A stretch of 64,000 nt of DNA from Ridgeia piscesae (taxonomy: Eukaryota > Annelida > Polychaeta > Sabellida > Siboglinidae). The notes under the pieces are model-generated. The model had not been told where the DNA came from. It searched no databases and saw nothing but the letters and a program-made list of their open reading frames with translations. The DNA lies in NCBI GenBank assembly GCA_025642075.2, contig JAODUO010000634.1:112001-176000 (forward strand), in the 5' to 3' direction. A program made the position numbers and the translations under genes. Below are positions 25,501 to 54,812 of this stretch, piece after piece (within the stretch, counting starts at the first letter, position 1; the number at the start of each line of letters is the position of its first letter).

Positions 25501-27011
25501 GATATACTGGAAAGAGTACAAAGGAGAGCAACCAAAATGATACACAAATTCAGGAATATTAGTTACGAAATGCATCTAAAAGAATGTGGATTAACAACAT
25601 TCGAAACCAGGAGATTGAGAGGAGATCAGATGGAAGTGTTTAAAATATTGAATGGGTATGAAAATATTGACAGAAATATTTTTCTTGGTTAAGGAAGAGA
25701 GAAGGACTAGAGGACATGGAATTACATTATCAAAGAAGCAGTGTAGACTAGATACTAGAATTACTAGACATTTTTCACAAAGAACAGTAAATGAATGGAA
25801 CAGATTATCGGCTGATTGTGTAGGTGCTAGTAATGTTAATATGTTTAAAAATAAAATTGACATATACCTAAGAAGGGCGGGGTACATTTAGATAGATAGG
25901 TTGGACTCTCGATAAGCCGAAGGGCAATCTTGTTAAATGATGCAAACAATTGTGCCTGCCAATTTTGCCCTATTCTGAATATGTTGGTCCCATACTGAAT
26001 GAATAATTTTTTGTTTATAACAATTGTTTATAATCATCACAACCACCATGGTCATTATCAGTTGTCATGGTTATGGATGCAGGTGAGAGACCATACAGGT
26101 GTGAGTTGTGTGGACGTTGCTTCGGTGAGTCTGGCGCATTGACAAGACATCTCAAGTCTAGGTACAGTCTATTTCTGTCATCTCCAAGGGTCAAATAAAC
26201 CGTCCACCCAAATGTGGAACCCACTAGCCAGGCTTGTGATATTTCAAATGTCCCCATTTTTTATTTCTATTTTTATATGCCTGTTCATTTTATGTAATTA
26301 TTTATGGTATCATTTATCAGAAGATAACTCACTGAAATCATGGTTTGCTAAGCATTTCCTGTGACCAGAATTTGAGTTGCACCTATAAAGGTTAATATGC
26401 GTTGGGTAAAGATATATTTCATCCGCGTTTTCTTCATAATTGACAGGGTTCCGTGCACCAACAAGACTGATGCTGACCTGCCTCGGTACGGCAAGAAGAC
26501 GGAGCTAGACACTGCCCACTCACAGAAGGTGTCGACCACACAGAACGTGGACACTGGCGGTGAGCCAGTGACCGCGGGGAGTGAGGTGGTGGCTGTATTA
26601 ACAATACCAGAGGGCATGGAGGAAGTCTTCATCGACACACAGGTGGACACCATGACATAATGGTCACAAAACTTGTCTCACTTAAGATAAAGCTGTACTG
26701 TATCAATTTGAGAAGAATTGTTTTGCATTGTAATACATGATGATGGCCCCCAGACAAGAAATTATTAATTAATCTAATTACCCATCATTAGATAATCTGA
26801 AACTGTGGCCACTGTTCGTAAAAACTCGCAGATGGGTCCCTGGCTAAACCCCTGAATGAATCATAACAATAATAAACCTACATTTGCCATTTTCAACATG
26901 CAAGTACATTTCATGTCAAATAGAAATATGTTGTGGCATTTGAGCCATTATTATAGTACCTATATAAAATAAAGTGAAATATAACAAATAAATATATGAT
27001 ATATATATATA

Positions 27012-27066
<55 letters not shown>

Positions 27067-30000
27067 TATATAATAATGTTCTTTAAAATTAAAAAAATTA
27101 AATTATTACTTTGATCTAATAAATAAATAATATACATTACTTTGATCTAATAAATAAATAATATACCTATGAAGTCCTTTAAAATGAGAACTTATCTATT
27201 AAGAAATAATTCTTTAAAGCTAATAAATAAATATATCTAAAATTATCTATTTAAAAATTATTGTGTTAAGCAAATAAATATACATATTATAATGTCTTGC
27301 TGTGAGATCACACTGTGTGTGTTTGCGCGTGTGCGTGTGTGTGTACTACACAGTGGCTGTGTTGCCTCAGGAGGACCCCTGTGCCCTGGTGGTGGAGACG
27401 AGTGGGGTGGACGGAGAGCCAGGGGAGGAGGAGGTCGTTGGAGAGAATGTCGAAACATCTTCTGCCTACATCTGCAAGGTTTGTACGTCTCCGTCATCCT
27501 CTTGCTGACAGCTCTGTGATGTTTTGAAATTGTATACAATATTATAACAAAATTATGACTGATTTTATGATATTTACGAGAACAATATAAAATATTGGTT
27601 TTATAATATATGTTTTGATTATCAAACATGTTAATCTTTTTTTAAAGTTTAATTGTCTTCTGAACTTGTGTACAAGTTTTTTTGTGTACACTACTGACTA
27701 AACCTGTTATTAAATGTACACATAACAGACTGTCAAATATCCCAAAGAGAAATTCTTGATTCACAATTGTTTGTCTTGCTTTCACTCACCACATAATAAT
27801 TGCGTTACTAGCTAGGATTTTCCAGAATCCCCGTTTGATTGCCAGGTGTGCAAAGAAGGGTTTGAGGGCACGGACGAGTTAATTAAACACCTACGGACGC
27901 ACCTGGTTGACACGCCCTTCAGGTGTGGCCTGTGCACCTATGCTACAGTCAATCGGACCCAACTGGACAATCACATGCAGCTGACCCACAAGACAAAGCT
28001 GATGGTTAGTGTTTGTCCGCTAATTTTTTGAAATTTGCATTAAGTAAAATAAAAAAATTAAGGTATATGATCTATTTTGTCTCATAAAAAATCCTGCTGT
28101 ACTTTCGTTTTTTATTTAGCTGAACATGAATGATCAATCTTAGATTTTTTTTTAGTTTAATGTGATTTATATTTCTCCAGTCAAAGGCTACGGGTGAAGT
28201 ATCTGGTGCAATTGGGGATAACGAGGCTGTGGCCGACTCAGTCAGTCAACAGGAGGCGCCACCTGCCGAATTAAAATCATTAGCATCGGAATCTGTCCTG
28301 TCAGAATCAACTCAAGTTCAAGAATCGGCCAGCGCGGACGACTCAGTGGCCGCTACCACGGAGGAAGCCACCTTGACCGACATGCAGAAAAAGAGCAGGT
28401 AAACAAAGGGCAGGTAAACAAAGGGCAGGGCAGGGCAGGGCAGGGCAGGGCAGGGCAGGGCAGGGCAGGGCAGGGCAGGGCAGGGCAGGGCAGGGCAGGG
28501 CAGGGCAGGGCAGGGCAGGGGCAGGGCAGGGCAGGGCAGGGCAGGGCAGGGCAGGGCAGGGCAGGGCAGGGCAGGGCAGAACGTGTATGTAAATTTATTT
28601 TTTGCATGTTGACTCTTCACATATTGAGTATATGGTTATGTTGTGAAATGTCAATCAACATCTGTGTAATGTCCGCTATGAACCTTAAAACCAACAATGA
28701 CCCTATCACTACGGAAACAAAATAAAATAAATAAAAGTATTTTTTTCATGGCCATAGGTTGATCTCAGAAAGTTGTAAAGCTAACAAACATACACATATA
28801 CACGGTAGCTTGATTATAAGATTATAATTAGATGGTTGAAAATTTGCTGCGGTGGTTTAACTTGCCGTGGTCACCCATGCAGTGACGCCACTACAGCTCT
28901 GCAACAACTGATCGCACTGAGAGGTTCAGACAAGACGTCTGTCACTGGGCTGCCAGGTATCCATGGCTACAAGGCACTGCACAAATGTCCCGTCTGTAGT
29001 CGCAGTTTCCGTGGCTCCACCTACCTGCGACTACACCTGCGCACGCACACAGGTATGTTGTGTCAGTGTTGTCAGTCACTGTGTGTTCCCTATGTGACTT
29101 GAATGAATGCACATGAATGAATGATGTATTGTTTGTATTTAGTTGTTGAAACTCCAGTTGTCATAGTACTTGAAATTACATCTTCAACAGTCTGATATTT
29201 CAATGTTTTGTAAGGATAACTTCAATCGATATCATGAAGATATGTAAATATTACGTGTGTCAGTTTTTGGAGTAGTTAATGGACAGTCAGTTGAGAGAAC
29301 CACAGTTCAAATCCTGTGCTGCCATTTCTAACATTCAGGCAAATTCTGTCATCACTGTACATTGCTCCAGTTCACTCACTTGTATAAATGGACTGTGGTG
29401 GATATATTATGTGTGTAAATGTCTTTGTGCATTATGTGCAGTATGGTTGAATATATCTCGAAGAAGTTGATATGGTGGATCGTAGAACAGTTGTACCAAG
29501 GAGTAAAGTCTAAAACGTATATAAACATTGAGCATTCTAAATTTTGACTAGTATTCCAGTTGGGCAACAGGCTAATGGCTAACTGGAAAGGATAGGAACG
29601 CATGTCATAAACCATTTCATGAAAATGGCCCTGTTTATACAACATGAATTGTGTGTCTTTAACTAGGTTTATAGCAAATTGTTGACATGATATTCTTAAT
29701 TGTTAGGTTAATCAGTTAGGTTTCTTTAATATTTTTAGACACTAACAGCTTTTGTTTCCCTTTTAAAACATTATTTAACGCATTAATGAATTGTGTCAGG
29801 AGAGCGACCACACAAGTGTTCCTTGTGCGGAAAGACATTCACAACAAAGGACACGCTGAACAAGCACCTGACGGTGCACTCGACGGAACGCCAGTACAAG
29901 TGTGGAGAGTGTGGCAAACTCTTCAAGCGCATCTCTCATGTGCGTGAACACCTCAAAGTGCACAGCAACGACCGGCCTTACGCCTGCAACATGTGCAACA

Positions 30001-32653
30001 AGACCTTCAAGACAGTCGTACGTAGACTTCTGGTTCAATGCGGCAGTACTTAAATTTTTAATTTAGCATCATTGTCTGTATTGTGTACAGTTTCTAGGTG
30101 AATATAAAACTAGGTGGCACATTGACAAATCATCTAAGTTCAGTTGCTGCCTTGCTGCTGGTGTAGAATTAGGCAATTGACCCTTGTAGAAAATGTATTA
30201 TCAGATAATGCGTTTTGTGTAGCAGTTATAGCATGGTTGAATACTTTACTCCACTGATGAATCCTGTATGAACAGATTTACCCAGAATTAAGTCATGCTT
30301 ATTAATAGTATGATTGGGATAGAGCATTGTGTAAAATGACAATGAAAAGTCAAAATTAAGACTTAAAATAGTTATGTTCTGTGGGGTGTTATCCATTCCC
30401 TAAGAATAATGTTTTAATATATAAATATATGTAATGTAGGAATCTATATTCTTTTTGAGATGTATCCTATATATGTTTTGTGTTAAGAAGATTTGTTTAT
30501 AAGTCAAATAGTAGTTGAATAAGCTCAGTTTTATGACACCTATCCCATTCATGGGAGTAACAAAGCTGACTGTGATACACTCAAACAAATTGTTGAAGAA
30601 GTTTTGTTCCATGATGTATTATTTAATTCCTGTGTGCAAAATTGTCCATGTTTCCGGAGTCCACTGATCAGTCCTGGAGGGAACTACCGTGATAATGATG
30701 TCCGTGCCTTGTTATCTTTCAGAATGCGTGCAAGGTGCACATGCGTACACACACGGACGCCATGCCCTACGTGTGCACCGTGTGTCCTAAGGTGTTCCGT
30801 GAGCGTGGCTCCCTAGAGCGACACATGCGCACACACACGGGTGAGAAACCCTATCGCTGCATGCACTGTGGACGCAGCTTTGCAGAACACGGGACTCTCA
30901 GTCGACACCTCAAGGCCAAGGGTAGGTGCTTCTTGATCCATCCTCACAAGCCAGGCTCGGTAATGACTAAGTCAGACAGTTCGGTAAATGATACTTAGTC
31001 ATGGACGTTTGGGCATCAGACATTTGAGTAACGCCATATAGGTAACACTATTAACTAATTCTGACTAACTAAACACTGATATGTCCCTTGCCGAAATGTG
31101 ATGGATTCCCCTGTCAGATATCCCATACTATGTGTGCTAAATGAAACAAGTAACTTACTTCACCAGTCACAACCTAATCAGCCGTGAGAACAGTGTAAAC
31201 ACTCGGCCCCACTTGTGCCAAAATTCAAAGACAGCCAGTAGCTTCAGGGAATCTCAATATAATAATGCATGGAAAGTATAATTATTTTAAGTACTGTGTT
31301 GATGATAAATATAGCTTTGTTAACTTTAGCATTATGGTTTCATTTGATAAGCATATTTAGCCTCAACTTGGTGTTCCACAGCTCCCTGTTCAGAAGCCGT
31401 TCGCCTCAGACGAATCACACCAGATGGCGACACTCAGTTAGATACAATAGATGAAAATATCCAGCAGCAGAAGAATACAATTCTCACAGAGTTCTCGTCA
31501 GTTGTCACAGATACCCAGCAGTACATCATACACACGGACCACATGGGAAATGTGGTACAGGTAAGTCAGGTGTATAATTATTAAATACTGCGTTAGGTTG
31601 AAGTTATTGTGTAAATTAAACATATGCTCTAAGAGTTTAGATTATTTCTAGTGACATTTTGTTTTAGCATCTAAAATGTATAATTCACACATACAAATAG
31701 TCATTCATATATTATAATTATTCATATGGAGTAATCTTTTTTTTAAATCATCCATAATAAAAACATTATATTCCTATTCAGTATGCGACATTTATTTTTA
31801 AATTGCACACTCAACTTGTTTGAAAAGTTAGCTTGAATGAAATGTTTACAATTTTAAAATGTGAAAACTGCAAAGATGCCTGGGGCATTCTTTGTGTTAT
31901 GTAGAACAACATACTGACACTAACACCTGATAGGCATTGTTGGGTTGTTAATGTTTGTGTATCTTAATTGATAAATGTCCCCTTTTCCATGTTTATTTTA
32001 CTCACCTGATATTTGAGATTATTGATCAAAATACATTTTTGTTGTTAACATCTGCTGCAATAGGCCTGTGAACTATCCTATTGTAAAAACTGATATTAAC
32101 ATATTATAATTGTGAAAAATGTATTAATTCCATCTATTTCCAGGCTCCAGAAGAATTTGTGATGGTCGACAGCAATGGTGACTCGATACAGAATGTCGAG
32201 GTACTGACCCTGGGTAATGATGTCACCGACGTAGTGACACAGGACAACACAGGAGAATATGTCATTGTCAACAATGCTAACATTTCACTGTTTGACCCCA
32301 ACACTGGCCAACCAATCAACATGGACAATGTGACACTGGTGACGCCATCTGGTGTTGCTGTCAATGAGGAAGCGACACAGGCGGTGGCCATGATACCAAA
32401 TAATGGTGACACTATGGAGGCTGTTGACACCTTAGTGATGACGCTACCGAATCAGAGTGACGAGGTTGTCTCCATGGCAATGCAAGACGGCAGAGACTTA
32501 CAGGTCGTCGCCATGGTACCGGAAAGTGAACATATGGAGACGGTCAACGTGACATCATCAGATGGTGGTGTCGAGACATTCGTTATGGTCAACCAAGTCG
32601 ATGTTGAATCGAAGCAGGACACACCTACTGAGCATGAGCAGATGCAGGAATAG
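22501..32653 (+). CDS. E4F1: E4F1-like C2H2 zinc-finger transcription factor / atypical ubiquitin ligase
   Basis: Fourteen exons: 22501-22555, 23332-23634, 24244-24578, 25109-25235, 26083-26161, 26447-26642, 27371-27478, 27816-28004, 28181-28398, 28883-29052, 29800-30017, 30723-30921, 31382-31560, 32144-32653 (TAG); 961 aa, human about 784. Exon 1 is an 18-codon exon (MSEITEHDD). An N-terminal Cys-rich finger (HCCGKCRLVFTSLDAYIQHK) is typical of E4F1. Classic C2H2 fingers follow at about residues 138-160, 218-300 (three, split by introns), 410-460 (two) and 572-732 (seven), with TGEKP-type linkers; the last reads FAEHGTLSRHLKAKG as in human. After the fingers, TEFSSVVTDTQQYII matches the vertebrate tail, then a Val/Asn/Asp-rich C-terminus. 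In mammals E4F1 binds ATGACGT-like sites, controls cell-cycle and mitochondrial genes, ubiquitinates p53 and interacts with BMI1. The end of exon 6 is ambiguous (see findings). The protein is longer than human because of extra fingers and linkers in exons 8-10. Confidence 0.93.
24805..24860 (+). repeat. tRNA-like head, SINE or tRNA relic
   Basis: TGGCGCAATGG (A box) is followed by GGTTCAAACT (B box) at tRNA spacing in E4F1 intron 3. The stems do not close into a tRNA, so it is a SINE head or pseudo-tRNA. Confidence 0.5.
25385..25891 (+). mobile_element. Non-LTR retrotransposon 3' fragment, frameshifted
   Basis: The frame from 25396 reads PLYKTIVRPHLEYCIQAWRP and LERVQRRATKMI, the thumb region found after the reverse transcriptase core of jockey/CR1-like LINEs. 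A one-base shift near 25680 moves the frame to TVNEWNRLSAD and NMFKNKIDIYLRR, the usual LINE ORF2 end, stopping at 25889. 5'-truncated relic in E4F1 intron 4. Confidence 0.8.
27000..27062. repeat. (AT)n microsatellite
   Basis: Two AT runs split by one break, in E4F1 intron 6, followed by AT-rich sequence in which catttactttgatctaataaa-like phrases repeat (about 27100-27170). Confidence 0.9.
28404..28579 (+). repeat. (GGGCA)n array at the donor of E4F1 exon 9
   Basis: About 31 units of GGGCA with one irregular unit (caggggcagg). It is preceded by gcaggtaaacaaag, given twice 15 bp apart; the first copy contains the true donor (GT at 28399-28400). The G-runs lie on the RNA strand, so the intron RNA could form G-quadruplexes. 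Confidence 0.95.
29275..29540 (+). mobile_element. tRNA-derived SINE
   Basis: Head with a B box-like AGTTCAAATCC at about 29307, then acattgctccagttcactca and ttgtataaatgg. The second part recurs at 33215-33440 and in part at 53950-54005. Located in E4F1 intron 10. Confidence 0.65.
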
Positions 32654-32705
32654 TTTACTGGGTCATCAATGTTTGTATAAGAAACTTCCCATTCCACATA
32701 GTTAA

Positions 32706-32711
32706 AATAAA
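32706..32711 (+). terminator. Candidate poly(A) signal of E4F1
   Basis: AATAAA about 53 bases past the E4F1 stop codon. Confidence 0.5.
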
Positions 32712-32855
32712 TTAATGTACCACTATCAAAAAAATTTGCTTGTTTTGTTGCCAATTTAAATTTTATGTAGAAAATTGAATGTCCTTGCTTCATTGAAACA
32801 CCAATGTCTGTGTGCGAAAATATCCAGTGGTTAATACAATGGCAGTCAAATGAAT

Positions 32856-32897
<42 letters not shown>

Positions 32898-33214
32898 CCA
32901 GCAGTAAGCTACTTCTAATGAACTTGTTTTTGTTGACATTGATAACTTCTCATTGGCACTATCAGAGTATCAGTGTATAACTGCCATCTAACTGAATACA
33001 TGGCAAATTACATGGTATGTACAGTGTGAATACAAAAAGAAAATATATTCTCAGGGTTGTTAGTATATACTGTATAAAATCAATATATTTGTTTATTTCG
33101 GACAAATAGTCCATATTATTTATATATAAAATACAATTTAAAAATAAAAAAGTACAATACTTAAAAACTAAAATAAAGCAAGTAAAAATAAATGCAATGG
33201 GTAGAGCTTCAAAA

Positions 33215-33440
33215 CCTTGGGCAAGTTTTGTCACTCTACATTGCTCCAGTTCACTCACCTGTATAAATTAGTACCTGGCTACAGACATTGGTGGATATGT
33301 GTACGAGCTGCCTTCACGCATTAATTGTAGCATATGGCTGGATGCTTCCCAGAGAAGCTGAGATAGTGTCAGGGGAGTAAAATGTAAAGCGCTTTGAACA
33401 GTCCTGAAGACTGGATACTGAATATAAGAACTTGCCTTTA
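33215..33440 (+). mobile_element. SINE 3' part, copy 2
   Basis: ctacattgctccagttcact, tgtataaattagtacctggc and a 3' end with gcgctttgaacag and gatactgaatataagaactt match the copy at 29275-29540 and the tail at 53950-54005. This end is typical of SINEs that borrow a LINE tail. Confidence 0.6.
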
Positions 33441-34030
33441 CTCTTTTTTTGTGAAACTTATTATATGCGACGGTAATGGTAATGGTGGAAGTACTACAAA
33501 GACAACATTTTAAAGCTAAAATATTAGCTTGTGCATAAAGGCATCTTTTTTGTCTGTCTGGCAATGTCGTCATCACCATAAGACTGTTGTTGATTATATG
33601 ACCAAGATATTTACATTTCGTAGTATAAGGTAAAGGATGATTATTGAAATTGACACAATGAATATTTTTTATATCGTATTGCTGTCCAATAACTAATAAA
33701 ATGGGATTTGTTGGCATTATGAGTAATATTAAACAATTTGTCATACTTGGCACAGCAATCTGTAAGTTATCTCAAGTGGTTGATTAAGGTGCCTGCATAA
33801 AGACCAGTTTGAAAAATGTTGAAATTTACACTCAAGTCATCCATGTACACATTGAAAAGGTGAGGTGAAAGGATACCACCCTGTTTAACACCATTTGAAA
33901 CGGTAAAAAAGCTAGAAAAGACACCATCTGATGGTAAATTTTTGGGTGTTATACCAGTGGTAAATATGTACAATATGTAACTAACAATCAACCAGTACAT
34001 AAATATTGTGGACTTCCACAAACACTAAAT
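33440..34030 (-). mobile_element. LINE reverse transcriptase relic, minus strand
   Basis: The minus strand reads GVKQGGILSPHLFNVYMDDL (RT motifs 4-5, normally ending YADD; here the catalytic box is lost), then after a frame break YTTKCKYLGHIIN and RQKRCLYAQANIL, the usual stretch after the catalytic core. Broken by stops and shifts. Confidence 0.75.
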
Positions 34031-34302
34031 TTAGGACATAAAAGAACCAAGGATGTGGAATGGTCTGGCAGTGACCACCCCAAGTGCCAACACACAAAGG
34101 CTGGTTTGCTGATAATTTTTGGGAAAAACCTACCGAAAGGCCAACTAGTTGTAGTTGAATGAAGCCCCATTTGCACCGATTGTATCCACAATATATACAC
34201 TGGTTAAATAAATAGAACTGCAGAGTGCAAGAAACAACTAAAACCTATTTTCTACTGAAAAACAACTATGACAAATGCATACAGCAATAGAAAAATCACT
34301 CG

Positions 34303-34308
34303 TTTATT
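34303..34308 (-). terminator. Candidate poly(A) signal of UBE2I
   Basis: AATAAA on the minus strand, about 1.2 kb past the UBE2I stop; TG-rich sequence lies close by. Use not shown. Confidence 0.35.
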
Positions 34309-35552
34309 ATTACAAAGTTTTACATACATGTACTGTGGTCGACAATAAATTATTGTACACGGACTTTTTTCTTTCAAATTTCTAAAACTGACAACAACAG
34401 TAGACATACATAACAATGAGCCTGTCTTCATAGACTCTGTTACTGCTCTTGCATACGTCCTCCAAAGTAACCGTGTTTATAGCTTGGCCAAGCATGCCAA
34501 GTGAATAATCGGAGATCAAGCATTCGCAGTGCTGTTAATGGATTCAATGAGAATCTTGGAAATGCTCGATATATCAGCACATCTAACTACCATAGGTACT
34601 AGGCAATGCTCCCCTCCCCCATGTCTGTCATAATTTCAGTGTATTAGTCTTTAAAAAATTGTACTTTGACAGATTCAATGAAGATATATCCAACAGATGT
34701 CGGGTATCAACGGTATAGCTGGACAAGTGTGTAAACACAACCGCTGGATTTATATTATACATCTCTTCAACATTAAAAGTTTCGCAACCCCACCATTGTT
34801 CAACTATCATCATTCACTGGCCGTTGAAGTAACAAACTCAGGTCATGGCAGCATCAATATATTTGCAGACACCTCTGAGAAGATAACAATTACAACATAA
34901 AATGCCAGTTTTGTTCATTTGTCAAGGGTACTGGTAATCACCCCACACAATGTTCTTGTACGATGGTACAGTGCAACATAGTTCAGAAACAAGGCATGAC
35001 TCCAAATAAGTATGCGAGCAAAATAATGTTGACCAACCAAAAAGCACAGGTTTCAATGATAAGCCTGGTATATATGCATGAACTTATCCTCAGCGACTAG
35101 TTGGCGATAGTTTATTGGCCGATAAATAGTTCACGTGAGACACCATCTGAGACAAGCCCAACTCATGGACTATTTACTGGCCGACAAGCAGCCATCAATG
35201 ATAAGTAGGCGCTTGTATACTGGACTTAACATTGAACAACAAATTAACTTATATCAGACTTCTCAACCAATACTACCAAATGTTAATTGACTATAACAAA
35301 GCCAGATTTTAAATGACCCAGCTAAATATCATTTTCAAACAGCGACAAAATAAAACTTTTCTGCAACCGTTCAAACATAAATTATCAATCACAAATCCTA
35401 AAGAACCAGTAAAATGTAACAGTTGTTCTCAAAAACGGTTTCCAATGGATTATTGTGGCGTCACATATTAGATGACTGAACTGACATGCTAATCACTGGC
35501 TACCATTTGTCAGTTGATATGAGGGTTTCCCAGGGTCTCTGTGTATATTTTC

Positions 35553-39081
<3,529 letters not shown>

Positions 39082-39545
39082 TGCGTCTAAACTAAATAAT
39101 GAAGAACCTACAAAATTGAAGAATAAAAAATAGTTGTGTTATATATCTAATTAATAAACTAAAAACAGTAAACAAAGTTGGTAACTATATTTTACAACAT
39201 AACAAATACAAACACTATATAAATGTACAACATACTGTATCAATTTAAATATGTTACATTGTATAGATGGCACTTTGCAGTTGCCTTCCAATGACCACAT
39301 AATTATGATCACTGTCATCACAATAATTATCAAATCATATCAACAAATCACTAGGGTGCAGCTGATAAGTCAATATCCTGTTGGGGATGAATGTGTTAAG
39401 GGGAAGTCAGTTCCACAGTACTACCCGTTTGGGAGAGAAGCCGTACATTTGTAGTTATGGGAGGTGGATATTTGTCTGTAATTGTATATAGGTGGTTGGA
39501 TCTTGTCTGGTAGTGTCCTTGCTTGGAGGATTGACTGGAATCGGT

Positions 39546-39776
39546 CTATGAAATTGTGATTTTTACATAATGGAAAGCAGTTCTAGGTTCAGCCAGATGA
39601 GCACAGGTGCCAAGGTAGCCCCAGATACTTCCCAGTTGTAGCTGGACCCCCTCTAGACAGTAGATGTTCCTAATGTAATGGTATATTTTGTCCCACACTA
39701 AGCAGCAAAACATAAGGTGTAGACGGACCAGGCTCTCATAGGCATAGCTTTTCACAGACTGGGGATGGGCTGTCAA
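39546..39776 (-). mobile_element. Old LINE fragment (post-RT region)
   Basis: The minus strand reads VKSYAYESLVRLHLMFCCLV and CLEGVQLQLGS, a decayed form of the LINE stretch usually reading LVRPxLEYCxxVWxP...LExVQ. About 400 bp further, 39893-39962 repeats part of 39491-39560 (ttggatcttgt, gattggg/gattgac, tttgaaattgtgatt). Confidence 0.5.
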
Positions 39777-40613
39777 TTTCTCTTGGTGAATCCATGTGTG
39801 CTGTTTGCTTTACTGACTATCTTGTTGATAGATAGGTTCCAGGAGAGGCTGTTTTATATATCTACCCTGAGTCCCTGACATGTGTAAATATGCTTGGATC
39901 TTGTTTGGTGGTGTCTGGGCTTGAAGTATTGATTGGGATCTGTCTTTGAAATTGTGATTGCCAGAATAGTCAACCAATTGTTTGGTGACATAATTGGCAA
40001 GAAAAAGAACAAACATGAATAGGCATCAGAATATGTGTGATCAATCCGGTGGCCAGCAAGTGTCTGGCTGAATGATGGCCAGAAATAAAGTCACAGGAAA
40101 AGTCACAAAGTGATGTTATGCATGTCACGAAGGTTGATTTTTTAGGATATTAACATTAATTATGTTTGTATAAATGTATTTCCTGTGACGTCTTTATTTT
40201 CAACATTCGCCGATTCGGCTGGGTAAACAAGACAATAGGCAATGTGTACAACAGTACACTCACTGACACTGGTTAAACTTACATGTCAGTAATACTTTAT
40301 GCGTTTTAATAACTATTTTCTTATCGTCATCTTATCAGTTGCATAATAATCGTCAATCGAGACGTTTCCGATACCCACATACACACGATATAATTGAGTA
40401 GTTCATGCATCATTTTCAGAGCGCATGTAAAATTTGCTTGGCCTTACTCATGATGCGCGGGAATAAACTGATTGTGATTTTTGCGGATACAAAGTTACCC
40501 GATATACCGGATACATTTTGTGTTGTTTCGCTTCACGGAACATGGAATAACGTATCAAGTCTAACGTCATAGGCAATACCGATATAAGTTCATAAATAAA
40601 ACGTTCGTTTTAC

Positions 40614-40720
40614 CTCCTCGGTTGCTTCCCCTATCAAAATGGCGCAGTAAAAAGGGTTGTTACTAAAATGTTTGGAATAAAGGTAACGAAACAGAACATG
40701 CACCCATGTGAGCCTTTTAG
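40614..40720 (-). other. Candidate non-coding first exon of UBE2I (upper bound uncertain)
   Basis: A minus-strand donor CCGAGGAG/GTAAAACG lies at 40614/40613. It would join to the acceptor before the UBE2I ATG exon (39107). Position within a CG-richer region about 440-540 bp from the RINT1 start supports it. The 5' limit is a guess. Confidence 0.35.
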
Positions 40721-41157
40721 TGTTTTCGTTTACCAAGTTCGTAACAATAGTTTGGTTTCTAGATTCCCCGTTAGGTGCGAAAATAGGACACGCATACATT
40801 ACATATATGCGGTATTTGGTTGGTTAATAAGCCGAATACGTCATTCGCGAGGATCCGCTGTCCTATTTTTAGGTCAATTTGCATCTTCAAAAGTGACTAT
40901 TTATTGTCAAAACTATGAATGAAAGTACATGCACTTGTATTAGTTCATACTCACAACCTTATCTTGTGTTTGCAATAGTCAAAAATGTGAAAGTTCACGC
41001 TCTACTTAAAACGTTGTGGGTATAAATCTGCTCATTTACGGTACACAACGCGACTGTTTCTGCGCCTAGCGGAGCGCCGATGAAGTAACAAACAAGTAAA
41101 CGGAACGTCGTGTCGATTCGTTTCGTGGTGGAGAGTTAGTATTTTTTAGCAACCAAC

Positions 41158-54247
<13,090 letters not shown>

Positions 54248-54787
54248 CGTCACAGTTGATGACACACCTGTCATTTCGATGACACCTCATTAACAATACA
54301 CACCATCCTTGAACATGACATGAGCAGAGATGTACAAAAGTGATATATTCAGCCACTTCACTTCAGCAAATCATCGTTTACATTTAGCATTGAGACTGCT
54401 GTACTGTGCCTAGGGCAACATATACTGCTACAGGTGTAGTATAATTTGCTTAAATTCATGAATGTTAGGTAATTTTGTGTTTTTGCCATGGATTGTTTTT
54501 TTGTCATAAAAGCTGTGATTCGGCTAACTTCAGCGTTGAAGTTTACAATTGTTAGGTTTGCTTAAAATGTGATTGTTACTGGTTTACATAATTGAATGTC
54601 ACCAATTAAGCAATTAATGTATATATATACTGTATATAGCAATTAATGAATGTATCAAAGTTAGGAATGCATTTTGAATTATTGCATAACACAGCTTAAA
54701 ATAATCTTGGTGTCGATGAAAATTTAATATTGAATGGCATTGGTGTAACATTTCAAAGAATTTCTGAAAATCTACTTGACAATTACA

Positions 54788-54793
54788 AATAAA
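54788..54793 (+). terminator. Candidate poly(A) signal of RINT1
   Basis: AATAAA about 540 bases past the RINT1 stop, the first clear hexamer I found. Confidence 0.4.
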
Positions 54794-54812
54794 ACCAGTT
54801 ACTTTATCTAGC

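Larger units (their letters stand above)
32654..35552. other. Region between E4F1 and UBE2I (convergent 3' ends)
   Basis: Holds a (TA)n run (32859-32893), a SINE tail (33215-33440), a minus-strand LINE relic (33440-34030) and a candidate UBE2I poly(A) signal. From 34320 to 35550 probably UBE2I 3' UTR; nothing else recognised. Confidence 0.5.
39082..41157. other. Region between UBE2I and RINT1 start codons
   Basis: The two genes are head-to-head. It contains the LINE fragment above, probable UBE2I 5' UTR exon material near 40.6 kb and the RINT1 5' UTR before 41158. The stretch 40340-41100 is richer in CG dinucleotides than its surroundings and probably holds both promoters. Confidence 0.5.

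Noticed and set aside
25396..25891. E4F1 intron frames as host exons
   Set aside because: The peptides are LINE reverse transcriptase, and a frameshift separates them.
28318..28620. Pro/Ala/Leu/Cys repeat frames opposite the GGGCA array
   Set aside because: Pentanucleotide repeat artefact in the intron and exon 9 of E4F1.
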